Shown piece by piece: positions 27,266-37,460 of a stretch of 64,000 nt of DNA (positions within the stretch are counted from its first letter, which is position 1; every line of letters starts with the position of its first letter). A program made the position numbers and the translations under genes. This DNA comes from JAXLRU01 sp046330935 (lineage in GTDB: Bacteria > Actinomycetota > Actinomycetes > Actinomycetales > Kineosporiaceae), in assembly GCA_046330935.1 (NCBI GenBank), contig JAXLRU010000005.1, forward strand, positions 536,900 through 600,899, given 5' to 3'. The notes below the pieces were generated by a model, which saw nothing but the letters and a program-made list of their open reading frames with translations, was not told where the DNA came from and ran no database searches.

Positions 27266-28645
27266 GTGGACACGTCCCGCCCCATCGACCCCGCCCACCA
27301 CGAGCTCGCGTCCCGGCTGGCCGCCGACGGCGTCAAGTACGCCCTCGCGTCCTGGATCGACGTGCTCGGCCGTGCCAAGAGCAAGGTCGTTCCCGTCGAC
27401 CACCTGCCCAACCTGCTGGCGGGCTCGGAGCGCTACACCCCGCGGGGGATCACGGGGCTCGGGGAGATGACCCCGAACGAGCCCGAGTCGCTGGCCATGC
27501 CCGACCCGGCGACGCTGCAGGTGCTGCCCTGGGACCGCCGGTTCGCGTGGATGGCCGCCGACCTGCTCGTGGAGGGCGCCGACCCGTTCGCGCACTGCAC
27601 GCGCTCGATCCTCAAGCGCCAGCTCGACGCCGCGGCCGAGGCCGGGTTCGTGTTCCACCTGGGCATCGAGACCGAGTTCTTCGTCTTCGACCCCGCCGCG
27701 CTCGAGCGCGGCGACGACTACCTGACGCCGCTGGCGCGCTCCGGCGGGCTGACCCCCACGCCCGCCTACGACGTCGAGGCCACCCTCGACGCGGCGAACT
27801 TCCTCGACGCCATGGTCGACGCCATGCAGGAGTGCGGCTTCGGCGTGTTCAGCTTCGACCACGAGGGCGGGGACGGGCAGTTCGAGTTCGACTTCGGCCA
27901 CGCCCCGGCCCTGGAGACCGCCGACCGGATCACCCTGTTCCGGCTGCTCGCCCGCCAGGTCGCCAAGCAGCAGGGGCTCCTCGCCACCTTCATGCCCAAG
28001 CCCTACACGTCGGCGTGGGGCTCGGGCCACCACTACAACATGAGCCTCACCGACCTGGACGGCACCAACCTCATGCGCGACGCCGCCGACCCGCGCGGGC
28101 GCGGCTGGAGTGCCACCGCCTACGCGTTCACCGCCGGCATCATGCGCCACGCCGCCGCGCTGGCCGCCGTCTGCACGCCCACCGTCAACAGCTACAAGCG
28201 GATGACCCCGCGCCTGGCCGACGGGTCGGCGTCGTGGGCGCCGGTGTACTCCGCCTACGGGTACCAGAACCGGTCCTGCATGCTGCGCCTGCCCGAGAAC
28301 CGCCCCGCCGTCGAGGACCGCGCCGTCGACAGCACCGCCAACACCTACCTGGCGGCCGCGTTCCTGCTCGCCGCAGGGCTCGAAGGGGTCCGTGAGGGCG
28401 CCGACCCGGGAACGCCGGTCGACGTCGCGTTGACCGACGACCGCTCCCCCGCCGGGACCAACTCCGTGCGGCTGCCCCGCACCCTCCTGGAAGCGGTCGA
28501 GGCGTTCGCGGCGGACCCGCTCGCCGTCGAGGTGTTCGGCGCCGAGTTCGTGGCCGACTACGTGCAGGCGAAGACCGCCGAGTGGGACGAGTTCCACGCC
28601 CAGGTCACCCCCTGGGAGCGCAAGCGCTACCTGCTCGACTACTGA
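27266..28645 (+). CDS. glnT: Type III glutamine-synthetase-like ligase (GlnT)
   Basis: The 459-residue product matches type III glutamate-ammonia ligases. It has the N-terminal beta-grasp stretch YALASWIDVLGRAKSKVVP, the conserved AMPDPATLQVLPWDRRFAWM, metal glutamates in GIETEFFVFD and FDHEGGDGQFEFDFG, SGHHYNMSL for ATP/metal binding, and an Arg-containing stretch near LPENRPAVEDR with STANTYLAAAFLLAAGLEG. Relatives include glutamine, gamma-glutamylmethylamide and gamma-glutamylpolyamine synthetases, so the amine acceptor need not be ammonia. The GTG follows CGGAGG. Its position behind the guanidine riboswitch makes guanidine or a derivative a candidate acceptor (inference). It overlaps recD tail to tail by seven bases. 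Confidence 0.9.
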   Translation: MDTSRPIDPAHHELASRLAADGVKYALASWIDVLGRAKSKVVPVDHLPNLLAGSERYTPRGITGLGEMTPNEPESLAMPDPATLQVLPWDRRFAWMAADLLVEGADPFAHCTRSILKRQLDAAAEAGFVFHLGIETEFFVFDPAALERGDDYLTPLARSGGLTPTPAYDVEATLDAANFLDAMVDAMQECGFGVFSFDHEGGDGQFEFDFGHAPALETADRITLFRLLARQVAKQQGLLATFMPKPYTSAWGSGHHYNMSLTDLDGTNLMRDAADPRGRGWSATAYAFTAGIMRHAAALAAVCTPTVNSYKRMTPRLADGSASWAPVYSAYGYQNRSCMLRLPENRPAVEDRAVDSTANTYLAAAFLLAAGLEGVREGADPGTPVDVALTDDRSPAGTNSVRLPRTLLEAVEAFAADPLAVEVFGAEFVADYVQAKTAEWDEFHAQVTPWERKRYLLDY

Positions 28646-30477
28646 CGCAGCCCGCTGGCGCGGCGGACGCTGCGGGACACGGCGGCGGCGACGGCCGCGT
28701 CGTCGCCGACCACCCGCACCGTCCGCCGGGCCCGCGTCACCGCCGTGTACAGCAGCTCGCGGGTCAGCAGCGGCGAGTGCGCCGGCGGCAGCACCACGCT
28801 CACGCCGTCGTACTGGCTGCCCTGGCTGCGGTGGATCGTCAGCGCCAGCAGGGGGTCGACGTCGGCGAGGCGGTGCAGCGGCAGCTCCAGCGGTCGCGGC
28901 CCCGACCCGAACACCGCCACGGCGCCACCGGTGCCGCCCGGCAGGACGACGCCGGTGTCACCGTTGGCGAGGCCCGTCGCCGGGTCGTTGCTGCGCGCGA
29001 TGACGGCCCGGCCCACGGCGTGGGAGGCCGGGGCGAGGCCCGCCCGTGTCTCCCACTCCAGGACGCGCGCCGACCATCCGGTCAGGCCCCACCGGCCTCG
29101 GCGGTGGCCCACCAGCACGCGGTGCCCGGCGAGCGCCGCCAACGCGGCGGTGGCGTCCCCCGCTCGCGCGGCGGCCAGCCGAGCCGTCGCGGACGCCACC
29201 ACGTCGTCCCTGATCCCCCTGAGGGACGGGTCGTCGTCGGCGACGAGCGTCACCGCCTCGTCGTCGCCGTGCAGGACCGCCAGCGCCGCCTCGCCGTCCC
29301 CGCGCCGGATGGCGTCGGCGAGGGCCGCCACGGCCCCGCCGAAGCGGTGGACGCGCTCGAGCCGGACGACGGCGCGTGCCGTGTGCGGGCGGGCCCCCAA
29401 CCGGGCCACGACGTCGGCGAACACCGCGCCGGCCTCGACGGAGGTGAGCTGGTCGGGGTCGCCGACGAGCACGAGCCGGGCATCGGGGCGCAGGGCGTCC
29501 AACAGCCGCGCCATCAGGGGCAGGGAGACCATCGACGTCTCGTCCACGACGACGACGTCGTGCGGCAGGTGGTGGTCCCGGTCGTGTCGGCCCCTGCCCG
29601 CGGCCGAGCCGGAGCGACCGAGGCCGAGCAGCCGGTGCAGGGTGGTCGGAGCGGGCGGGGTGGTCATGCGCGGGGGCAGGAGACCGTTCGATGCGAGCTG
29701 GGCCGTCTCCTCCGCCACGGCCTCCCCGAGACGGGCGGCGGCCTTGCCGGTCGGTGCGGCGAGGGCCACGCGTAGCGGTGCGGGGTCGATCTCGTGGAGC
29801 ACGGCGATCAGCCGGGTGATCGCGGTGGTCTTGCCGGTCCCGGGGCCACCGGTGACGACCGCCAGCAGCCCGCTCGCCGCGGCCTCGCAGGCGTCGCGCT
29901 GGAGCGAGTCCTCGGGTGCGGGCAGGACGCGTCGCACGGCAGCGCCCAGCCGGGACGGATCCCCCGGGGGCGTGGCCGTGGCCGCGCGCCGGTCGATCTC
30001 GTCGCGGACCCGCTGCTCGTCGCGCCAGTACCGGTCGAGGTAGAGGCGGCCGTCGACCAGGCGCAGCGGCCGAGGGCTTTCGGGTTCGGCCTCCCCGCGC
30101 CCCACCATGGGGCTGGCCGCGAGCGCGTCGAGCCAGGCGGGCGGGTCGGGCCAGGCCAGGGAGGGCCGGTCCTCGGCGGCGTCCTCGGCGTCGGGGACCG
30201 CGAGATCGGCGAGGTCGTCCGGCCGGACGCACACGGACCCGGAGCGCAGGGCGCGCACGGCGAGGGCGGCGGCGAGCAGGACGCGCGGATCCTCCTCGGC
30301 GCACAGTCGGCCGAGGCGCCGTGCCACCTGGAGGTCGCCCGCGCGGACGACCCCCGCCTCATTGGCCTCGGCCAGCAGTCCGGTGGCGGAGACGGCGCGC
30401 CGCGCATCCCCGGGATCGGTGTCTCGTGCGGAGGTGGGTGCGGGTGCCCGGCCGACCCCGGGCGTCCGGGCGGTCAC
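28639..30477 (-). CDS. recD: Exodeoxyribonuclease V subunit alpha RecD
   Basis: RecD is the 5'-3' helicase motor of RecBCD, which resects double-strand breaks. The 612-residue product has a helical N-terminal domain (1-110) that contacts RecB/RecC. The SF1 helicase motifs are GGPGTGKTT near residue 209, VVVDETSMVSLP near 312, LVGDPDQLTSVEAG, and the C-terminal TIHRSQGSQYD with TAVTRAR. The GTG start overlaps the recB stop as GTGA. It is the last gene of recC-recB-recD. Confidence 0.95.
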   Translation of the reverse strand: MTARTPGVGRAPAPTSARDTDPGDARRAVSATGLLAEANEAGVVRAGDLQVARRLGRLCAEEDPRVLLAAALAVRALRSGSVCVRPDDLADLAVPDAEDAAEDRPSLAWPDPPAWLDALAASPMVGRGEAEPESPRPLRLVDGRLYLDRYWRDEQRVRDEIDRRAATATPPGDPSRLGAAVRRVLPAPEDSLQRDACEAAASGLLAVVTGGPGTGKTTAITRLIAVLHEIDPAPLRVALAAPTGKAAARLGEAVAEETAQLASNGLLPPRMTTPPAPTTLHRLLGLGRSGSAAGRGRHDRDHHLPHDVVVVDETSMVSLPLMARLLDALRPDARLVLVGDPDQLTSVEAGAVFADVVARLGARPHTARAVVRLERVHRFGGAVAALADAIRRGDGEAALAVLHGDDEAVTLVADDDPSLRGIRDDVVASATARLAAARAGDATAALAALAGHRVLVGHRRGRWGLTGWSARVLEWETRAGLAPASHAVGRAVIARSNDPATGLANGDTGVVLPGGTGGAVAVFGSGPRPLELPLHRLADVDPLLALTIHRSQGSQYDGVSVVLPPAHSPLLTRELLYTAVTRARRTVRVVGDDAAVAAAVSRSVRRASGLRQ

Positions 30478-33400
30478 CGGCCACGCCCCTCGAGCAGGGC
30501 CGAGAGGTCCTCGATCAGGCCTGCCGGGGGGCGCCAGCCGAAGACACCTGCCGGCACGCCGTCCTGGCGCACGGTGTCAGGCCCGCACATCCCGCGGACG
30601 AACAGGTAGAGACCTCCGCCGAGGTGCCGCTGCGGGTCGTAGCCGGGCAGGCGCCAGCGCAGGTAGCGGTGCAGGGCGGTCAGGTACAGCAACAGCTGCA
30701 GCGGGTAGTCGGCGTCCATCATGGCCGCGGCCAGGGGCCCCGGGAGGTAGTGCTCCGTCGTCAGGGGGGCCTCCAGCGGCGCCAGCCGGTTGGTCTTGTA
30801 GTCGACGACGACGAACCGCGGGCCGGGCAGCCGCAGGACGGCGTCGATGCTGCCCGTGAGGTATCCGCGCAGCCGGGACGTCGCGAAGGGCGCGTCCGCC
30901 AGCCGGCGCGCGTACGGCGCGAGGGGGTCCTCCGGCTGCAGCCGCGCGGTGAGCAGGGCCGCGACGTCGGCGAGCGTCGCGGCGTGCGCCCCGTCCACGG
31001 CGACGTCGACGGCGTCACCGCCGGCCAGGGGCAGCTCGAACTCCAGCTCGGTCAACCGGTCCCTCGGTGCGAGGTCGGCGAGGGACGCGTCGTCGGCCAG
31101 CGGGCCCATGGGTGTGCGCAGCACGGGCAGGAGTACCTCGGCGAGGTGGAGGGCACCTACGCCGGGCATGCGGTCGGCCCCGGCGCGGCGGCACGCCTCG
31201 TGCAGCCGCGCGAGCAGATCGGGGGCGCCGGTGTCCACCGTCTCCAGCACCTCGTGGACGAGGGTGCCGAAGCCGGTGCCCCCGGGGAGGTCCGCCATCG
31301 GCGGCACCTGGACGCGCCTGGGTTCCTCCTCGGACGCCGAGCCGGCGTGGGCCTCGGCGACGGTGGAGGTGCCGGGCTCTCCTGCCGGGCCCACCTGGGC
31401 CTCGTCGGTCTCGGGGGCGCCCTCGGGTTCCGACCCCACCCCGACCAGGGGCCCCTCGCCGCCGGATCCGTACGTGCCCTCGTGCGCGGCGGCGGTCAGC
31501 GACGAGTACGACAGGCGACGCCAGCCCGTGTCGAGGCCGATCCGTGGCCGCCCGAGGACCAGCGGTGGCACGGACCGCTCGGGCGCCTCCCAGCGCACGC
31601 GGGCGGCCACCTCGTCCACGACCTCGCAGCCGAGCAGATCCCCGGCGGCCCGGGTCGATGCCTGCAGACCCCGCTCGAGGTCGGCGTCGGAGCCCAGCCG
31701 CACCCGCGCGGGCAACCCGCCGGTGGGGGAACGCTCCCCCCACAGCAGCCGGGTGAGGGCGCCCGCAGCGGCGTTGCCCGTCGGGGCCCACCACACGACC
31801 ACCTGGCTGCACGCCCGGGTGAGGGCGACGTAGAGCAACCGCAGGTCCTCGCCGCGCTCCTCCGCGAGATGCACGGCGCGCGCCTCGTCGGCGCCCGGCG
31901 ACCCCGGACCGCCCACGTGCAGCTGGCGCACGCCCTGCGCGTCGTGCAGCCGCAGCACGGCCTGCTTGTCCCCCTCGTAGCGGTCCCAGGCGAAGGGCAC
32001 CAGCACGACGGGGAACTCCAGGCCCTTCGCCGCGTGCACGGTCACGACCTGCACCGCTGCGCTGTCGGTGTCGAGGCGCCGGCTGCGCTCCTCGGTGTAG
32101 TCCTCGGCCGCGTCCCGGATGCGCCGCTGCAGCCAGTCGCGCAGTGCGGCCGTGCCGAGCCCGGCCCGGGACGCCGCGGCGTGGAGCTCCTGCCCGACGT
32201 GGCGCAGGTCGGTCAGGGTGCGCTCCCCCGTCGTCGTGCGCAGCAACCGCTGCGCGAGACCCGCCCCCGTCACGGCCTCGGCGAGCGCGGCCACGCCGTG
32301 CGTCGACAGCACCGACGCCCAGTCCGCGACGGTCCTGGCCAGCTCCTCGCGTTCGGTGCCGGTGGCAGTGGCCAGCCGGTGGGCGTCCCAGCCGACGAAG
32401 GCGGTGAGCGCGAGCGCGGCCGTCGGCCCGGGCCGGCCGGGGCTGATCATGGCGTCGAGCAGGGTGAGCCACGAGGTCGCCGACGGCGACGCGAACACGC
32501 TGGACAGGCCGGACACCACCGCCGGGATCCCGACGGCGACCAGCGAGTCGCGGACGGCGAGCGCGTCGGTGTTGCGCCGGGTGAGCACCGCGATGTCGGC
32601 GGGTTCGACAGCCCGGTGCGCGCCGTCGGGCGCGATCAGCCGGCGCGACGTCAGCAGGTCGACGGTCACCGACGTGACGTCGGCGACGACCGCCTCGCGG
32701 ACGCGTCCGACCAGCGGCAGCCGGGAGCCCGCCGTGCCGAGGGCGGCACGGCTCAGGCGCCGCAGGCGCACGGGCGGGCCGTCGCTGACGCGGGGTCGCG
32801 GCCGGGCGGCTTCGACGGGGGTGACGACGATGCGCTCGTCGCCGAGGGCCGCGCCCCGCCACAGCGCGCCGAGGGCCCGCACGAGCCCGGCGTCGCTGCG
32901 CCAGTTGGACGACAGCGTGGCCACCGCGTCGGCCTGCTCCCTTGCGGCGAGGTACGCGCTCACGTCGCCGCCCCTGAAGGCGTAGATCGCCTGCTTGGGG
33001 TCGCCGATGAGGACGAGGGGGACGTGGCCGTGGAAGGCGCGGCGCAGGACCTCCCACTGGAGCGGATCGGTGTCCTGGAACTCGTCGACGAGCACGACCC
33101 CGACGCGCTCGCGGAGCCGGGCGGAGGCTGCCGGGCCGGTGCGCGGGTCGGCGAGGGCGTCCCGCAGGAGCAGCACGAGGTCGTCGTAGTCGAGGAGCCG
33201 CCGCTCACGCTTGCGCCGGGTCACCTCCTGGCGCACGGCCCGCGCGAACTCGACCAGGACTCCGGCGGGGTGGCCCGCCGCGGTGGCCGTCGCCGGCAGC
33301 AGCTCGGCCGTAGGGTCACCCGCCGCGGCCCGGGCCACCGTCCGCGCCACGGTGGGCGACGGGCGCGGCGGCTCCCCCGCACGGGGGCGGTGGTCGGCGA

Positions 33401-33908
33401 ACCGCTGCACGTAGAGGTCGTCGACCACCTCCTCCACGAGGTCGGCGGCGTCGCCGACGAGGACGGCCTCCGGGTCGAGGTCGGCGGCGATGCCCAGCCA
33501 GGCCAGGGCGCGCTGGCAGAACCCGTGCGTGGTGGCGATCGTCGCCGTGTCGAACCTCGCCACGGCCGCCAGCAGCCGCTGCCGGCGCCGCTCGAGCTCG
33601 GCGTCGTCGACGCAGGCGAGGAAGCGCACCAGCGGGTCAGCGGCATCGCGGGCGTCGGGGCGCAGCAGCTGCGTCGTGCATGCCGAGAGGCGTTCGCGCA
33701 CGCGCTCCCGCAGCTCCGACGTTGCGGCCCTGCCGAACGTGATCAGCGCGAGACGGCCGAGGTCGGTCGTGCCCTCGGCGAGGTGGCGGACGGCGAGCGC
33801 CGCGATGGTCCAGGTCTTGCCCGTGCCGGCGCTCGCCTCGAGGACGGTCGTGCCGCCGGGCAGGGGCCCGAACGGGTCGAAGGGGACGGGCGGGCTCAGG
33901 CGGTCCAT
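30474..33908 (-). CDS. recB: Exodeoxyribonuclease V subunit beta RecB
   Basis: RecB is the 3'-5' helicase and the only nuclease of RecBCD. The 1144-residue product has Walker A ASAGTGKT (residues 25-32), LVDEFQDTDPLQW near 271, KQAIYAFRGGDV, and TVHAAKGLEFPVV. The C-terminal nuclease domain has GTLVHEVLE near 882 and the catalytic FVVVDYKTNRL near 1031. All key residues appear intact. The ATG at 33908 gives the normal N-terminus and overlaps the end of recC by 13 bases. An open frame continues far upstream inside recC, but its translation is Arg/Pro-rich and not RecB-like. Confidence 0.95.
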   Translation of the reverse strand: MDRLSPPVPFDPFGPLPGGTTVLEASAGTGKTWTIAALAVRHLAEGTTDLGRLALITFGRAATSELRERVRERLSACTTQLLRPDARDAADPLVRFLACVDDAELERRRQRLLAAVARFDTATIATTHGFCQRALAWLGIAADLDPEAVLVGDAADLVEEVVDDLYVQRFADHRPRAGEPPRPSPTVARTVARAAAGDPTAELLPATATAAGHPAGVLVEFARAVRQEVTRRKRERRLLDYDDLVLLLRDALADPRTGPAASARLRERVGVVLVDEFQDTDPLQWEVLRRAFHGHVPLVLIGDPKQAIYAFRGGDVSAYLAAREQADAVATLSSNWRSDAGLVRALGALWRGAALGDERIVVTPVEAARPRPRVSDGPPVRLRRLSRAALGTAGSRLPLVGRVREAVVADVTSVTVDLLTSRRLIAPDGAHRAVEPADIAVLTRRNTDALAVRDSLVAVGIPAVVSGLSSVFASPSATSWLTLLDAMISPGRPGPTAALALTAFVGWDAHRLATATGTEREELARTVADWASVLSTHGVAALAEAVTGAGLAQRLLRTTTGERTLTDLRHVGQELHAAASRAGLGTAALRDWLQRRIRDAAEDYTEERSRRLDTDSAAVQVVTVHAAKGLEFPVVLVPFAWDRYEGDKQAVLRLHDAQGVRQLHVGGPGSPGADEARAVHLAEERGEDLRLLYVALTRACSQVVVWWAPTGNAAAGALTRLLWGERSPTGGLPARVRLGSDADLERGLQASTRAAGDLLGCEVVDEVAARVRWEAPERSVPPLVLGRPRIGLDTGWRRLSYSSLTAAAHEGTYGSGGEGPLVGVGSEPEGAPETDEAQVGPAGEPGTSTVAEAHAGSASEEEPRRVQVPPMADLPGGTGFGTLVHEVLETVDTGAPDLLARLHEACRRAGADRMPGVGALHLAEVLLPVLRTPMGPLADDASLADLAPRDRLTELEFELPLAGGDAVDVAVDGAHAATLADVAALLTARLQPEDPLAPYARRLADAPFATSRLRGYLTGSIDAVLRLPGPRFVVVDYKTNRLAPLEAPLTTEHYLPGPLAAAMMDADYPLQLLLYLTALHRYLRWRLPGYDPQRHLGGGLYLFVRGMCGPDTVRQDGVPAGVFGWRPPAGLIEDLSALLEGRGR

Positions 33909-36900
33909 CGGCGCTCCGCGGCGAGGAGGGGCTCCCACACACGGCGAGCGAGGACGCCGAAGCGGGTCGTCTCGCCCCAGCGGGCAGCCCAGGCGGCTTC
34001 GGCGCGCCCGGGCGGCTCCAGGAGCGCCGAGAACCGGACGTCGGGTGCCAGGCACAGCTGCCAGGCGGGATCGGCGTCCTCCCGTGCCTCCTGCCAGGCG
34101 CGGGAGGCGTCCTCCAGCGCGGCCGGTTCGGGCGTGCCCCCGCTTCTGGCGGCGGCGTAGGCGGAGGCGGCGGCGACGGGCAGGGGCAGCGGGGCCCGCT
34201 GGGCGTGGTCGCGCAGCACGAGGAGGTCCTGCAGGCGCTGGGCCGCCTGCGCCGAGGGCGGCGCGGTCAAAACGCTCACGGCGGCGAGGTCGCGGCGGCC
34301 CGGGGCCCGCCCGACGACGACGGCCTGCCAGGGGCGGTCCGGTCGTGCTACGGCGAGGGCGAGCAGCTGCACCCAGGCACGCAACCGGTGCTTGCCCGCG
34401 AGCCGGGAGAACACGGCCCGCACGAGCGTGGGTTCGGCCAGCTCGCGGACACCCGTGACGGTGCCCACGACCGGGATCCCCTGCGGGAGGTCGGCGACGA
34501 CGTCCAGCGTGAGCGCGGCGGCGCCCTGCCACGGGCGGACGGCCTCGGCGATCGGCTCCACCTGGGCGCAGACCCTTTCGAGGACCGCGTGTCCGAGCCA
34601 GCGCGGCGGCAGCTGCCCCCGCCGCCACTCGGCCTGCCGGGCCACGGCGAGGTCGTCGCCCGCGAGCCGGGCCGCGAGCAGGCGATCGCCGACCTCCCAC
34701 CGGGTCAGCCCGTCGACCTCGAGCTCCAGGCGGTCCTGCACGTCGTCGTGGCGGTCGTCCGCGACGGGCACGTGGACGCGCGTGCGGAGGAACCACCGCG
34801 CGGGATGTTCCAGGCAGGCGACGAGATCGTCGAGGGCGACGGTGTCGGCGCGTTCGACGGGAAGGTGGCGACCGAGCACCGGCGGCGGGGGCGTGCGGTC
34901 GGTGAGACCGGCCCTGGCCGCCGCGTGCGCGGCCGGATCGAAGCCGAACGGGCCCGGGCGGCCGAGGGCGCCGGGTACGAAGGTGCGCGGGTCGGTGGGC
35001 TGCAGGGGATGAGGGACGACCACGGCGCTGCCCGCACCCGGGTGCAGGGTGTCGAGCGCGTCGAGGAGTTCGGCGACGGGCACCGCGGGAGGTCGGGCTG
35101 CGCCGGTGCGCTCGTCCGCTCCGGAGTGGACCACGACCAGGACCTCCTGGGCCGAGGTGACGGCGTCCAGGAAGAGCTGGCGGTCCTGCAGGCGGGGGTC
35201 GCGTTCGCCCGGGCAGGGGTCGCGCCGCAGGAGGTCGTCGCCGTCGTCGACGACCGTGCGCGGGAAGGCGCCGTCGTCCATCCCCAGCAGGCACACGACC
35301 CGGTGCGGGACCGCTCGCATGGGCTCCAGGGAGCACACGGTGAGGGCACCCGTGCGGAAGCCGGCGCGGGTGGGCCGCCCCCGCAGCCGCTCCGCGAGCA
35401 GCGCCCGCACCTCCGGCAGGGTCAGCCCGGTGTCGGTGGCCTGCGAGTCCTCGCCCGCTGCCGACCGGACGTCGTGCAGGACGGCGCGGGCCTGGACCAG
35501 TTGCCAGGCATCCGGCGCCGGGACGTCGGCGAGCAGGGTGAGGGCGTCGTCGAGGGTCTGCAGCCACGCCTGCAGCGGGGCGAGGCCGTCGAGGCCGGCG
35601 AGCACCGTCGTGAGGCGCTCGAGGAACTCCGCGAGCCGCCCGGCGAGGTCGACGTCGCTCGCGGGAACGTCGTCCAGCGGCAGCGCCGACCCCACGAACC
35701 GGTGGTCCTCCTCGGCCATCGCCACGCCGAGCAGGAGGCGGTCGACAGCTGCGTCCCACGTGCCCTGACGCACGTGGCCGAGGCCGAAGCGGGCCCGCCG
35801 GGCGGCGTCCTCACCCCAGCGGGCGCCGGCCTCCACGGCCCACCCCCGCACGCGCTCCAGATCCTCCGCGTCCAGCCCGAAGCGCTGCCGCACCGGCGCC
35901 TGGGCGAGCAGGTCGAGGACGTCGGGCGCGCTCACCCGCGAGTCGGCCAGGTCGAGAAGCCGGGCAAGGAGGTCGAGGCAGGGGTTGGTCCGGCGCAGCG
36001 ACCGGTCGGCGACCTGGACCCTCAGGTCCCGGCCGGGGTGGTGGGCCGCCGAGCCGGGGACGGGGACGAACGCGGCCGTGACGAGCGGGGCGAACTCCTC
36101 GACGTCGGGGCACATGACCACGACGTCGCGGGGCTGCAGCGTCGGGTCGTCGGCGAACAGCCCGACGAGCACGTCGCGGAGCACCTCGACCTGCCGGGCC
36201 CTGCCGTGGCAGGCGTGCACCTGCACGCTGCCGTCGGCCACATCTGTGGGGTGGCTCGCCGCTGCGGGACCCGGCCCGGCCGGGTCGGCGGCGGCGATCG
36301 CGGCCTGCAGGCGGCCGAGGAGCGTGGGCACCGGGGCGGGTACGGGGGCGGGCACGGGATGCTCGTGGTCGCCGAAAGGACCGGCGTGCTGCAGCAACTG
36401 CACCTGCAGCTCGACGGAGTCGCCGGCCATCGATGCCAGGAGCCGGTGCCGCGCCAGCACCGGCAGCTGCCGGCGCCGCAGCGCAGGACGCAGGGACGCC
36501 GCCGCGGCGGAGGTCCTCGCCCACAGCGCGGGCGAGGGTGCACCAGCCACAGGTGCACCTCGCGGTGTCGGGCCAGCGCGGCGAGAACGCGCACGGTGGT
36601 GTGCGGGAGCCGGGTGGCCCCGAAGACGCCGAGGCGGGCGGGCAGGTCGACGGCCGCGGGGTCGGCCGCCAGCAGCTCGAGGTCGTCGGGCAGGCGCAGG
36701 GCGGGGTGCGCCTGCCCGACGGCCGCCTCGACGGCGCGCCACAGGTGCGGCTGCCAGGCCAGGTCCTCCGGCAGCGGCAGGCCGGCGCCGTCGGTGTCCG
36801 GGGGTCCAGCGGCGGGGCCGAACCCTGAGCGCCCCTCGGACGTGGCCGACCACGCGAGCACGAGATCGGGCCTGGCCGCCCCGTAGGCGGCGAACAGGTC

Positions 36901-37321
36901 GGCGAGGCGCCGGGCGAGGGTGAGCCGTCGACCCCGCGGGTCCTCCCCGCCGGAGAGGTAGCGGTGCAGCGGCGCCGCCCAGGGGCGCTCCAGGACGTCG
37001 CCGAGGACGGCCGCCAGCGACCAGGCGAGCGCCTCGGGCCGCCACGGGTCCTCCTCGCCCGCGCCGGACCCGGCGCGCAGCTGGGTGAGCGCCCCGCGCA
37101 CGATCGCACCCGGGCTGTCGAAGCGGACGTTGGCGCAGACGCCCGCCTCCGTACCCGAGGCGCCGAGATGGTGGGACAGACGTTGGGCGAGCCAGCGTTC
37201 GACGCCCTTGGTGGGGACGGCGAGCACCTCCGCGGCGAACGGGTCGGGCGCGGGCGTGGCCAGCACCGCGGCGAGCGGGGACGAGCGCGTCCGCGCGCAC
37301 GGCACGGTGGACGTGCAGCAC
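33896..37321 (-). pseudogene. recC: Exodeoxyribonuclease V subunit gamma RecC, two compensating frameshifts
   Basis: RecC holds RecBCD together and recognises Chi-like sites. The family N-terminus starts at GTG 37321 (LHVHRAVRADALV) and continues one frame away as LAAVLATPAPDPFAAEVLAVPTKGVERWLAQRLSHHLG. One C too many in the run 37277-37280 explains this. The frame returns near 36536-36538, where one base is missing, giving HPSPALWARTS and on to a full RecC C-terminus with the stop at 33896. The corrected protein has about 1141 residues. The +1 and -1 cancel, and recB and recD are intact, so I suspect sequence error rather than loss. TAGGGT (minus, 37369-37374) is a candidate -10 for the operon. 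Confidence 0.88.
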
Positions 37322-37368
37322 ACCCCACCCCCTCGTCCCGGGCCTCGTACGGCTCTGATCGGAAGCCG

Positions 37369-37374
37369 ACCCTA
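37369..37374 (-). promoter_or_regulatory. Candidate -10 of the recCBD operon
   Basis: TAGGGT on the minus strand would start transcription near 37362. This gives a leader of about 40 bases with a GAGGGGG ribosome-binding site before the recC GTG. Confidence 0.45.
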
Positions 37375-37460
37375 CGTGCCCTCCGGCGCGGTGCGGCGGT
37401 TCGTCCACATCCGCGCGTCGCGATCGGTGCGGCGTCGGGCCTGGGGAGGGCGCGGCCTGC

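Noticed and set aside
30474..35759. RecB frame extended to about 1760 residues
   Set aside because: The part before ATG 33908 translates to Arg/Pro-rich sequence within recC and is not RecB-like; the normal RecB N-terminus begins at 33908.
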